DNA of 18,897 nt from Larix sibirica (Eukaryota; Streptophyta; Pinopsida; Pinales; Pinaceae): the NCBI GenBank assembly GCA_004151065.3, contig NWUY0300013036.1, positions 82,368-101,264 of the forward strand, in the 5' to 3' direction. Positions 9,955-18,839 of this stretch are shown in pieces (positions within the stretch are counted from its first letter, which is position 1; each line of letters begins with the position of its first letter). The notes under the pieces were generated by a model. It was not told where the DNA came from. It saw nothing but the letters and a program-made list of their open reading frames with translations, and did no database searches. A program made the translations under genes and the position numbers.

Positions 9955-10110
9955 CTTAGTTGGAATGTGTCCCTCCATATAGGATGCTAAGATATATATA
10001 TATATATGGCCCTGCAGCACATCTCTTATTCATTCTATCTTATAATTGAATGAATAAGAGATGTGTTACAATATATATATATATATATGGAGGGACACAG
10101 GGCAACTAAG
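9955..10110. repeat. 156-bp nested palindrome with AT tracts
   Basis: The outer arms are 9955-9980 and 10085-10110, complementary at 23 of 26 positions (cttagttg, three mismatches, then tgtgtccctccatat). Inside are (AT)8 at 9992-10007 and (AT)9 at 10071-10088. The core is a perfect 18-bp inverted repeat (cacatctcttattcattc at 10018-10035 against 10048-10065) with a 12-base loop. It could extrude as a cruciform or give a long hairpin RNA. It might be a foldback or MITE-like element, or part of an LTR. No target duplication was identified. Confidence 0.85.
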
Positions 10111-10337
10111 GGACATGACCTATCAACCATTGTGACTAGTCAATGTTATAAGTACACCATCACATGTTTATTGTAATCAATATTCTATCATTCATTCATT
10201 TATATATTATAATTATAATTTATTACTATCCCATATGGATTTCTGCTTATTGTCCTTCCTCTATTGGATATTTGTTAGGAAATGAATCATAGCTTGATAG
10301 GAGGCTTGAAAGGTGAGGAGATGTAGAAGCTTAAGGT
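10111..10337. other. AT-rich stretch before LINE B
   Basis: No gene seen. Part may be LTR-derived or the 5' leader of LINE B. There is no clear boundary. Confidence 0.4.
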
Positions 10338-11391
10338 TTGGTATTCAACGTTCTGGAAGAGAGTAATTCTTGCTCTACCCCCAGAGTCATGGGCAATCGA
10401 GTAGCAAGAGGAGAGGGTAGCAAGAAAGTAGGGGTTTCCTTTAAGGATGCTACATTAGGGGAAGCTAAACACCCAATTGTGATGGGAGGTGTAGGAAAGT
10501 TAGCATATTCTGGACACAAAGAACGTTACCCAAATGTAGAAGACGAGCCTGTCAATAAACAAGATGAAGAGACCAACAGGATTTGGATGCTGCCAAAAAA
10601 ACGTGTCAGATTTTGCTTAGCAAAACCAACTGTCATTCCAAAATGCCAAGTCATTTCTGTCAGAGTAGGAGGGTATATTCAATATATGAAAGACCATGTG
10701 GTTATCGGTAAATTCATAGGGATCTAGCCCTCTAAGAAAGCCTTAACCTGGTGGATTAAATCCCTCTGGAAACCAAAGGGTTAGGTTGACCTAAATCTAG
10801 ATTCAAAAGGATTCTTTAGCGCAATTTTCACAAGTATTGAAAATAGAGACGGGGCATTCGAAAATGGATCATATTTATCCCACTCAGCGGATCTGCACCT
10901 CTGATTTGGACAGAAAGATTCATGCCAGAGAAGGAAGACTTCACAACAGCCCCAGTTTGGATAAGAATGTATTCCCTGCCCGAGGAGTTTTGGGAAGAAA
11001 AAACCTAGTGGGTATAGGGAATACATTAAGAAACTTCGTCAAAACTTCAAAAATCACAACAGGAGGTAAGTATACAACCTATGCTAGAATATGTGTTTAT
11101 CTGAATGAATTAGGAGCTCTTCCAGATTCCATAGGTATAAGCTTTCAAGATACTAAATTGAACCAAATGCTTGACTATGAACATATACCCTTCAGATGCA
11201 AGAAATGCCATGAACATGGCAATCTTTTCAAAGATAACCCTCTAAATATCCCTCAGGCAAATAAGAACCAAGAAGATAATAAGGACAATGAAGGCTTTGT
11301 CAATGTTCCTTCTAAAATGAAATCCGGATTAAAAAAAAAACTCATGCGATTTCCTTTGCTCCCTCTACAAATAATAGCTTCAAAGCGCTGA
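10338..11391 (+). pseudogene. LINE B ORF1 (DUF4283-type gag-like protein), broken
   Basis: The N-terminal part is open from 10338 to 10725. The same frame then continues past TAG stops as KALTWWIKSLWKPKG and VDLNLDSKGFFSAIF. After a shift it reads PVWIRMYSLPEEFWEEK, and after another near 11000 GIGNTLRNFVKTSKI, YARICVYLNELGALPDSI and MLDYEHIPFRCKKC. This is the plant LINE ORF1 architecture, a DUF4283-like RNA-binding core before a CCHC knuckle. The knuckle at 11197-11238 reads CKKCHEHGNLFKDN: both the zinc-binding His and the last Cys have become Asn, so it could not bind zinc. At least three nonsense codons and two frameshifts are present. Confidence 0.8.
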
Positions 11392-11931
11392 GTGGGGAGG
11401 AAGGGTAAGATCTCAACCTTAGAATGTTAACACAGAAACTGTCTCCCAAAAATCCACTCAACAGGAAGACCAAAAGAAAAGAAAAAAGGATGAATCCCCT
11501 ACAAAAATAACAAAAGAAAAATCCTCCAAGAACAAAGACAACAGTGAAACAAAGGACCTAGAAATGGAATCCAAAGACTGATCATTCTATCTCAAAGGAG
11601 GAAACAAATTTGAATGAAGATATGATAATGACCAAAGTTGATATACCAACTCTTATTGAAATCTATGGAGAAAAGTGTCTAACGAACATCTGAAAAGAAG
11701 AACTTCAAGTGCTGCAAATGGAGTTCATTAGGACCAAAAACAGTACAACCTCCTCGGTAGTAAACCAAGGTCGATCCTCAGGCTTGGCCATAAGAACAGT
11801 TCCCTTTTGAACAATCCAAGAAATAGGAATCAAAGAGAAGAAAAAAGGCAGGAAAACAAGAAAGCAAAAGATCCAAAAGGAAGGCACCCAACTAAGGGAG
11901 TTGAGTAAATACTTGCTCAATCCCCCTACTG

Positions 11932-12560
11932 TTGCAGTTGAAAATCATCTTGTGGAATATTACAGGTTTAAATAGCAGAGGCAAGCAACTAATTATGAGA
12001 AACAAAATATTGATAGAGAATCCCTCTGTTGTACTGTTACAAGAAACAAAGTGCAATAAAGAAAGAATGAACAAGATTGCAAATGTGGGTTGGAAAGGGT
12101 GTGACTCTACAATAACTAACGCGACGGGATTCTCAAGAGGTTTAGCTATTTTATGGAATCCCATGCTGATCAACCTAGATAACTTCTGAGAAACAAGAAT
12201 GTCATCACAACTCATTTCTCTGAAATAGGAACATACAAAGAAGGTTTTATCACAAATGTCTACAAACCTAATCTTCTACCAAACAAACTTGCATTTATAG
12301 AGTAACTTCGAGGCATAGAGGAGGTCCTAAAAGATAGTCCCTGGTTAGTAGGTGGAGATTTCAAAATGATATCTTCTCTCTCCGAAAGGAGAGGAGGGAT
12401 AAGACACTTAGACACAAACAGTGACAACTTTAAATAGACCATCACAAAGCTGAGTATGGTAGGCATGACTACAATCAAGGACTGCCACACAGCAAAATAT
12501 TTACTACATAAGCATTTTGCATTAAAGAATTCATCTTTCATTTTATTAAAGCTCACAGAA
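11932..12560 (+). pseudogene. LINE B ORF2, endonuclease part only, broken
   Basis: An 85-codon open stretch begins QLKIILWNITGLNSRGKQ and contains VVLLQETKCN and GLAILWNP, all hallmarks of the apurinic-type endonuclease that nicks target DNA for LINEs. The original start was probably ATG where TTG now stands at 11932. Frameshifts follow, with SEIGTYKEGFITNVYKPN in another frame, then GGDFKMISSLSERRGGIR near 12351-12400. There the catalytic Asn of GDFN is replaced by Lys. The homology fades after about 12560, and no reverse transcriptase is seen. Confidence 0.8.
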
Positions 12561-12729
12561 AGGCTATTAGTCCATTAATTCAAAGAGTTTTTCCATACCA
12601 AACAGGAAAGATTCTAATTGGAACTCTTTTCCGAGTTAAACCCCTACTGCTTATGCTGGGCATTTTGCCCCATCAACACTCCACTAGTTAAACACCCACA
12701 ATAACAAATCTCTAGATTCAATTAATATA
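12561..12729. other. Unassigned junction between LINE B and gag fragment
   Basis: Nothing firm. A few in-frame fragments could be decayed endonuclease sequence, but stops prevent a call. Confidence 0.35.
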
Positions 12730-13147
12730 GGCCATGCTAGAATAATTCACAGAATTTAAATTGACAACAGCCCTAAATAAGTTGTTGGCCAACCCCAGAG
12801 TGCATTGGGATCCCAACACTCTTCCTAAATTCGTTAGCTCCTTTGAGGGCGAATTGGTTGATTCCTAGATCAGATCCTTCTCGACTTTCAATCACAAATC
12901 AGATCTTTCAAAACATGGCAAGATCACCATGGTTGCCTTGCATCTAGAAGGATTGGTTGTGCAATGGTGGGAACAAGCACAAATGTGCTCTAGCGAGGAG
13001 GCATCCCATTGCATCCAACTCAATGATGAAACAACCACCACCGTGAGTTCCCATCCAATCACACAATGGCATACACTCTGCGCAACAATTGATGCTTTGA
13101 TCCACCAGGCTATAACAAAGGACTCTAGGCATGGTGGATACGACTGA
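12730..13147 (+). pseudogene. LTR-retrotransposon gag fragment
   Basis: The frame reads FVSSFEGELVDS-stop-IRSFSTF and then KITMVALHLEGLVVQWWEQA. This matches the gag pattern of plant LTR retrotransposons: P-KF-G, a Trp or its stop-codon substitute, then an ALxLEGxAxxWW block. A TAG replaces a likely Trp near 12866. The C-terminal part (about 13000-13147) has no recognised motif. No protease or pol follows, so this is an isolated remnant. Confidence 0.6.
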
Positions 13148-13829
13148 TAGTTTTTAACCAAATAATGCAACAATACATTGAAATTTGAACATATTACAAA
13201 CTCCAAGTCTAACTCTCCATCTGAACATGTTGGCAATGGAAAAACTCAAGTGAATGCCATGAAGTTGAGATTGATCTCTAGCAATCATATGCCATGTGGA
13301 AGATCTTAGGGGTAGCAATGCAACATGCTAAAAAAGTCTCATTAAGGCACATTGTCGTATGTTCACTTCAATATTTATCACAGATCCATTATTGTATGTC
13401 AAACCTGGTTCTTAGCACATACTTCACTGGAAAGTGTTGGTCATTGTGAGTTTTACTTGTGGATGGTTGCAATGACAAACACAACCACGTTGTCTCATAT
13501 CTTGAAACGTAGACCATAAAATTAGAGTGCCTCAAGGTGAGCGGATGCCAAAACAAATTACACAAACCTCCTTCACACCTTTCCAAAGAGATGGTTTGTT
13601 GATGGCATGCCAAAAAATTGTGTTGCATATGGGGACTAGAACTCATCAAATATTCTTCACTGGAGTGGAATAGCACCACCATCAGTAGAAAACACTGGAA
13701 GTTGAGTTTGGAAAGCTCAAGTACATCAACATGCCTCAAAATAACATCCATGCAACTATTCCATCATAATAACCTCCACGTACATATTTCATAGTCACAT
13801 GACAAACTTTGAATCCATACATTGCCTAT
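13148..13829 (-). other. Probable internal leader of a minus-strand LTR element
   Basis: This stretch lies downstream, on the minus strand, of the primer binding site at 13830-13841. It contains a 120-codon open frame (13751-13389) beginning MDVILRHVDVLELSKL with no recognised domain. It could be untranslated leader or decayed gag. I would not call it a gene. Confidence 0.4.
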
Positions 13830-13841
13830 ACTATGATACCA
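13830..13841 (-). other. Retroelement primer binding site (initiator Met tRNA type)
   Basis: The minus strand reads TGGTATCATAGT, against the usual plant TGGTATCAGAGC (10 of 12). It directly follows an LTR-like end, CTCAACA. Confidence 0.6.
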
Positions 13842-14120
13842 TGTTGAGATTCACAAGAAATGGCAAAATAATCGAATGGAACCAACACAAACCCAAATTC
13901 TGCAATAAAGAGAAGAACAGACCAACACTAGGAAAGCACAACACTTGAAGAGAAATCAGCCAAGAGCAGCACTTACCTAAAGAGAGAGTGAACCCAAAAA
14001 ACAAGTGCAGTAGAGAGAGAAATAAATCAAGCACAAGAGAGTGCAACACTTGATAGTTACCACTAGGCAAATCACTCTATTAAGACTGAAAAAGAATCAC
14101 ATGATATGGAAAACAAATGA
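13842..14120 (-). mobile_element. Probable 5' LTR end of a minus-strand retroelement
   Basis: The minus-strand sequence ends GAATCTCAACA immediately before the primer binding site, as LTRs do. CT-rich tracts such as ctctctctactgcac lie upstream. The outer LTR end, expected to begin TGTTGAG, was not found, so the left end of the LTR is unknown and 14120 is arbitrary. Confidence 0.45.
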
Positions 14121-14570
14121 GAGTTGGGTATATGTAGTATGTACACAACTCAAGAGGTAAGGCGGTTTGTCCAAGAGGGGTTATCAGCCTATGTGCACAA
14201 GGTCAGCGTTAGCAAAAGCTATAAATATAATAACAATTACAATATAAGGTTGGTCATGGCCAAAAGTGAAGTGAAGCCTACACCAATTCCAACAAATATT
14301 GAGAAAACTATTGGCAAGCATAAACTTGGACATGAAAAACTTGGAAAAACTCGGAAAAAAAGGCAACATGAAAACCTCGGAAATATCAAGATAAGTCAGA
14401 GATATTTGCAACTATGGTATACAAGCCCATATTTAGCCACTTGTGGGATAAGATCAAATCTATGGTCAAGGTTTTAAAAGCAAAAGTAAATGATAAAGTT
14501 TGTTTATAATAATAATACAAATGTTACAAGTAGGAGATCTTAAAGTGACCTAGCATTTCATTTGCAATGT
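14121..14570. other. Spacer downstream of the protease gene, no recognised gene
   Basis: A plus-strand frame (14124-14477) is open for 117 codons but has no recognisable domain and a compositionally odd Lys-rich centre. It probably occurs by chance. The minus strand here should include the protease 3' UTR. No exact AATAAA is seen shortly after the stop. Confidence 0.4.
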
Positions 14571-15595
14571 TCATGAGGAATCAGAACTGCCAAATTTTGT
14601 GGTTTCCTTTAAATAGAAATATCTCCATAATAACCCTCCAATAAGATTGTTCAAAGAGTGAGCCGCTATTGGTACAATGAGACTTGAGGAAGAAATTGCT
14701 GCAAAGCCATATATAATCCCAACAAATGAAGCCCTGTGTAATTGTGCAAAAGCAATTGGTGTATCAGATCAACAGTCTTTTAACATGAATGTAAATTTTT
14801 CCATGCTAAAGTGATACCACTGGCAATTATTCGCAGTAATAAGTCATCTATTTTTCATTAGTGTTTGGACATTAATTCCATTCCCTGAAAAAGCTATCGC
14901 CCCGAAAGCTTGATATAAAAGAAAATCTCAAAAAAAAAAATTAAGAAAGAAAATCTCAAAAAAGAAAGAAATTAAGAAAGAAAATCTCAACCATGGAGGT
15001 TGATTGTATAGAATTTATCAGCTAGGTGAAAAGATCAAAGTCTTCCTATTTATACTAATAGTGATAATTATTTTTTGTGCCTAAGCAAACTGTCATAATT
15101 CTAATAAGTTTCTACCTTGAAGCAAGGGCATACTTCAAAATTTACGTTCTAATGATGGAGAACATAGTGACTTAAGCAGCCAGTGCAGAACTCCCAAATC
15201 ACAGGGAGAATGTGGGTGTCTAATAAGCATGGAGTTCCAATTAGAACATTGACAGTTGCCAGCTCAAAATCAAAATGAAAAAGTTAGATATTTCACCAGA
15301 CTGCAAATGCATATTTTCTGCCCCCTCCCAGATGCAACGCACCAAAAGTAATGCCTGCTATGGTCATGCCCTTCCAGTCCAAACCAATCAAAGGAAGCAA
15401 CCCCCCACGGAAAAGAAGCTCCTATGATGGAAAATAAGTGTGTTTATTAAAAGAACATTGAAGGCAACCTTTTCATGAATTTTTCATAAGAAGATCCAAA
15501 CTATAAAGCAATAAAAAAATCATTTAGCATACCTCACTGATACCAGGCAAGAACGACACCACAACATAATCCCATGTATCTAAGGATCCAAGAAC
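14571..15595 (-). CDS. CPBP-family (CAAX/Rce1-like) intramembrane protease, last three exons
   Basis: Three exons on the minus strand join in frame into the C-terminal 116 residues of a CPBP intramembrane glutamic protease. Exon 15595-15533 encodes VLGSLDTWDYVVVSFLPGIS plus E. Exon 15421-15297 starts ELLFRGGLLPLIGLDWKG and holds ITFGALHLGGGRKYAFAV. Exon 14733-14571 starts ASFVGIIYGFAAI, holds PIAAHSLNNLIGGLLWRY and ends at TGA. All three family motifs are intact: EExxxR (E|ELLFR, built across the first intron), FxxxH (FGALH) and HxxxN (HSLNN). Introns of 111 and 563 bases obey GT-AG (GTATGC...CATAG and GTGAAA...ACACAG). A Trp codon is split TG/G across the second. Hydrophobic stretches fit membrane helices. 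In plants such proteins are often plastid-targeted, but the N-terminus is not in view, so location and substrate are unknown. Upstream exons must lie beyond a copia insertion. No stops or shifts are seen. Confidence 0.9.
14921..14989. repeat. Purine-rich repeat (gaaaatctca x3) in the second protease intron
   Basis: gaaaatctca occurs at 14921, 14949 and 14980, separated by A- and G-only sequence. Simple-sequence expansion inside the 563-base intron. Confidence 0.8.
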
Positions 15596-15721
15596 CTGCA
15601 AAACAGAAAGAAGAAATATCAAGTTTAAATATACCTCGAAGATCCAGAAGTCAATGTGTTTTCAGCAAGACAATTTTTTACTCATGAAACAAATATTATC
15701 ATTTTTAACTTTTAAGAAATA
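15596..15721 (-). other. Intron remnant upstream of the first visible protease exon
   Basis: On the minus strand this ends ttctgttttgcag, a strong polypyrimidine tract and acceptor site. The copia LTR begins at 15722, so the upstream intron appears to host the retroelement. Confidence 0.7.
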
Positions 15722-16144
15722 TGTTGGAACAGCTAGCTAAGCAAATTCATCACATCTCTCGATCTTCTAGAGGCAGTCAATCAACAATTCACTGGGCAGT
15801 CGACTGAGCATTTGACTAGTTGATTGGGGCAGACAAGGCAGTTGACTGGTACGTAGGTCAAGGCATAATTGAAGGAGTTAATTATTTGACCTGGACAATC
15901 AAAGTATTAGTATACCATGTCTTCCTTGTTTCAAAGGAGTTCGCTACACTTTGGTACTACATATAGATGGTCCAGTGGATCAATCTCACATACGGTGTAA
16001 TGGAAGCTTTTTTATTCCATGTTTTTCCTAATGTATGTTCAGCTATGCTCACTTGTGCTAAAGTGTTTTAATGGTATCTTTAGGCACCACCTCTTCTTGG
16101 AATGTATAGCTCCTTGATCTATCTAATTCCTTGATTCTACAACA
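15722..16144 (+). mobile_element. 5' LTR of a Ty1-copia element
   Basis: This 423-bp segment begins TGTTGGAAC and ends TTCTACAACA, with TG...CA ends and a 5-bp inverted terminus (TGTTG/CAACA). A primer-binding-site-like TGGTTTCA and copia-type gag follow. The matching 3' LTR is not in the window. Its orientation is opposite to that of the protease gene. Confidence 0.75.
15775..15891 (+). promoter_or_regulatory. Cluster of five W-box cores in the LTR
   Basis: TTGACC or TTGACT occurs at 15775-15780 (complement), 15812-15817, 15842-15847, 15856-15861 (complement) and 15886-15891. The first three are set in related ggcagt-ygac contexts. WRKY transcription factors bind this core, and several plant copia LTRs are stress-induced. 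Activity here is inferred only from the motifs. Confidence 0.55.
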
Positions 16145-16156
16145 TGGTTTCAAAAT
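16145..16156 (+). other. Primer binding site of the copia element, degenerate
   Basis: tggtttcaaaat directly after the LTR end matches 8 of 12 positions of the common TGGTATCAGAGC site. Confidence 0.6.
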
Positions 16157-16299
16157 TATTGGTTTGAGACCTAGCTTGTTGCCTACAAGTCCTTTGGAGG
16201 TTGTCACTTGCACATGCTCTTAAAGAGTCAGATCTCTCTAGCAGATTGGCTCATGGTTTCAACTTGAAGACCAAATTGGGTTTAGATCTATAGATGAAA

Positions 16300-17110
16300 T
16301 CATGAGTTCCAAGCATGAACCTGTGGTTCTAAATGGCCACAATTATAGCTTATGGGCACAAGATATGAAAACTTTATTAAAGAGTAGGTCTCTTTGGCAT
16401 TTTACAAAGTTGTAGTTCTAGATCCAACAGATGTTCAATAGAAGTTTGTCATCACCGGGATGACGGACAAGGTTGTAGGAGTCATAACAACCTACATCTC
16501 CAAGGAGATTTGATTTCATACGAGTGGGGTCAACTACCCCAATGGAGTCTAGAAGAAGCGGAAGACTCTCTTTGATAAGAGAAACGAAAGTCAGGTTATG
16601 CAGATAGAGAAAGAGTTGATCTCTCTGGAACCTCTTTCTTGTGAAAGAATTGAAGATTGTTTGACTCGTGTGAAGGAGCTTCAATTGAAATTGGGTGAAT
16701 GTGGAGCAAGTTTCTTGAAGAAGGATGGTCAGCTCATACAAATGATTTTGATGAATCTAAAGACACCCTATGATGTATTTGGTTCAACATTCTATGCTAA
16801 TTGAGCATCAAGAAAAGAAGATGGTAAGAGTTATTCCTTTGACCCTTTCTATAGTTTGCAAATTATGGCACATGAAAAATAGCTTGATGAATTGAAACTT
16901 GAAGCTAAGCAACAAGCCCATTTGCTAAAGGGAAAAGGTCAATAGAAGTAGAACAATAGAGAAAGAGGTAAAGCAGGCAAGGATTGCATCAACCAAACCA
17001 TGAAGAAGAAGCATGACGATCAAGCATCAACCAAACCATTAAGAAGAAGCATGACGATCAAGCATCAACTAAGAGGGGTGGGAAGAAGAAGACTTGTCAA
17101 TATTGCTGAA
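16300..17110 (+). pseudogene. Ty1-copia gag, broken and truncated
   Basis: The gag of a copia element coats its RNA in virus-like particles. Visible pieces in shifting frames are EPVVLNGHNYSLWAQDMKTL (from 16317, ending at TAG), then NESQVMQIEKELISLEPLSC and RIEDCLTRVKELQLKLGECG, then KKDGQLIQMILMNLKTPYDV (16598-16804). These follow the usual copia gag order. Downstream, LDELKLEAKQQAHLLKGKGQ leads to a Lys-rich hinge and the first half of a zinc knuckle, CQYC, at 17095-17106, where a TGA replaces the next codon. Homology stops there, so the rest of gag and all of pol are missing. A 38-bp duplication in the hinge shifts the frame. No product is expected. Confidence 0.85.
16986..17069. repeat. 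38-bp tandem repeat in the gag hinge
   Basis: Units start at 16986, 17024 and (partial) 17062, each opening gcatcaac. The two full units differ at one position. The period is not a multiple of three, so it breaks the gag frame. Confidence 0.9.
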
Positions 17111-17590
17111 CCATACGTGTTGTAACCTCTATATTCCATTATATATATATATAGGAATACAAAATTGTGGCAAGTGGTGGTTGGTAAGATTTACAAAATC
17201 TGAAGTACAAATGAGAGAGTTTTAGGTAAGATCCATACTTGTATCCTAGAATAAGAGTTATATGTTAAAGCCTAAAGGTAAACACATATAATGGTCATAT
17301 TTAGTACTAAGGAATAAGAGAACTTTTATCTTATAATGTTATGTTATGTTATTTTGATGTCATAAAGTTAAGATAAATAAAAGTTAGTTAAGTCATTAGG
17401 AGTTATGACTTCGTCATGGGTGTTGTGTGATGTACACATAACATACATCTCCCACATCTATGGATCATTACATTACATTGAAACAATATCATCAAAATAT
17501 ATTCCCCTCTATTCTCTGCAGATTGTGTTTCTTCCACTATGTGTAGAACGTCGAAAATAAAATATAAAATACAAATATAATACATTATTG
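17111..17590. other. AT-rich stretch, possible LTR remnant, no gene
   Basis: A TG-starting stretch (tgtaacctct at 17121) directly abuts the broken gag and could open another LTR. It is followed by a short AT tract and a tgtta repeat near 17335. No matching end or target duplication was found. Confidence 0.3.
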
Positions 17591-17591
17591 A

Positions 17592-17843
17592 CTAAGTCTC
17601 ATCAAGTTGTTCTTTTGGTTGCAGCTTTTTCTGAAAATCCGATGTTGATCTAGTCTCTAGACCAAACCTGGTCAATAGCTCTTTGGTTTGGTTCTCAATT
17701 CTGGAAGTTAATTTGATTTGCGTGTGTTCATTCAACATGAATTTTAATGGAAACATCCACAATTGAAATTCAAGAGGCAATAGGCAGCACATATCGTTTG
17801 CAGAAAAATAGAAACTTGTCTTATCTTCCATTATGAATTTCAA
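17592..17843 (-). CDS. Uncertain short open frame, unrecognised
   Basis: An open stretch on the minus strand ends at a TAG. Its first ATG is at 17831, with the frame open a few codons further upstream. From that ATG it encodes about 79 residues (MEDKTSFYFSANDMCC... to ...KEQLDET). The second half is hydrophilic with an amphipathic look (SRIENQTKELLTRFG). No domain is recognised. It could be an exon, a fragment of a degraded element, or chance. There is a ctgtag, possibly a splice acceptor, just upstream near 17856. Confidence 0.2.
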   Translation of the reverse strand: MKFIMEDKTSFYFSANDMCCLLPLEFQLWMFPLKFMLNEHTQIKLTSRIENQTKELLTRFGLETRSTSDFQKKLQPKEQLDET

Positions 17844-18430
17844 GGTGCGTGCTACAGATTTGGAAGTGAGTCATAGGGGGCTTAAGAACCTCTTGCTTCC
17901 ATGGCTATTGCAGGTGTACTTCTCAAGATTTTGTATATCTAAATCTTGAGAAGTGATTCGCCTTCTACATCTGGAAAATCTCCTCCCTTTTTTCTCTTAT
18001 TGAGTACCCATCTTGCTCTACAATGGTATCCTAAAAATCCCCTTATTCAAGATTGAAGGTGACTTTTATGAAAGTTTCCATTTATATGTTATCAGAAATG
18101 CTGCCTTCAGCTGCTAGAAATCTGTTCTGCATTTCTAAAATGCACCCTTGGATAAAATGCCTCTAAAACGTGGTTGAAATGTTTCAGATTTTTGAAATGT
18201 CGTATTGGTTGTTTTAGCTTGCATGTGGATCACACACTAAGTTTTTTCTTAAAAAACGGAAGCTAACCCTAATGTCTTACAAATCAAGTTATAAAAAAAG
18301 GGCCTGGGCCTCCTTTGATGACAACTCTCTTTTTGGCATTATTTTCAAATTTGAAATTTATAAATGGTATTCTGAAATTTTTATATAGTGACTCTCTACC
18401 TGTTGATATAGAGTGGCTCTCTCTTTTCTT
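17844..18430. other. No recognisable gene
   Basis: AT-rich sequence without a convincing frame on either strand. The only structure noted is the inverted repeat at 17918-17954. Confidence 0.5.
17918..17954. repeat. Perfect 14-bp inverted repeat
   Basis: acttctcaagattt (17918-17931) pairs perfectly with 17941-17954 across a 9-base loop. It could form a hairpin. A terminator role has no basis in a plant nuclear context. Confidence 0.8.
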
Positions 18431-18565
18431 TTACTTTATTGCTTAGTTGCAAGAAATTTGTAGAATGGTGGCGTACCGTCTCAGAAATGCCAAGAAACAT
18501 GGAAACGAGTACGAAATGTCCTTGGTCATACCATATGATGTTTCCAAATCTGGAAATGCCATACA

Positions 18566-18839
18566 GTACGGCCAAGGACGTTACCAAGACATTTTGGCCA
18601 TTTTCAATGATGTTTCGGGCATGTTTTTGGAATTTTCTAGGGCCACCCAAGTGCCCATGAGGGATGTTGGACTCGTAGAAAAATATGTGGAAACACCGTA
18701 CGGTACGGCCAAGGACATTACCAAGGCATTTCAGCCATTTTCAACGACGTTTCAGGCATGTTTTGAGAAGTTTCCAGGGCCACCCAAGTGCCCATGAGGG
18801 ATGTGGGACTCACATAAAAATACGCCTTGTTCATCTCAA
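18566..18839. repeat. 137-bp tandem repeat, two units plus a degenerate one
   Basis: Units start at gtacggccaaggac at 18566 and 18703, and the shared block gggccacccaagtgcccatg recurs at 18640 and 18777, giving a period of exactly 137 bp. The second unit matches to about 18827. Weaker similarity upstream (about 18485-18530) suggests an older third unit. The period is not a multiple of three, so open frames across it are not coding. Confidence 0.85.

Larger units (their letters stand above)
10338..12560 (+). mobile_element. LINE B, degenerate and 3'-truncated non-LTR retrotransposon
   Basis: A second LINE, on the opposite strand to LINE A, has an ORF1 with a knuckle-type motif (10338-11391 and perhaps on to about 11900) and the endonuclease half of an ORF2 (11932 to about 12560). 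No RT motif is seen downstream. Loss of the 3' half is unusual, because target-primed integration normally truncates the 5' end. A later deletion or rearrangement near 12560 is therefore likely. Its ORF1 sequence differs clearly from that of LINE A, so two lineages are present. Confidence 0.8.

Noticed and set aside
9921-10088. CRISPR-like array
   Set aside because: The repeats are simple (ACAT and AT) and palindromic, with no regular spacers, in a plant nuclear context.
12892-13236. 114-codon minus frame
   Set aside because: It is antisense to the gag block with the LEG...WW motif, which is on the plus strand.
14677-14814. Small plus-strand frame opening MRLEEEIAAKPYIIP
   Set aside because: It is largely antisense to the last protease exon. 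The minus strand has the family motifs and splice sites.
18447-18797. 116-codon open frame over the tandem repeat
   Set aside because: It runs through two 137-bp units in different frames with no repeated protein, so it is open by chance.
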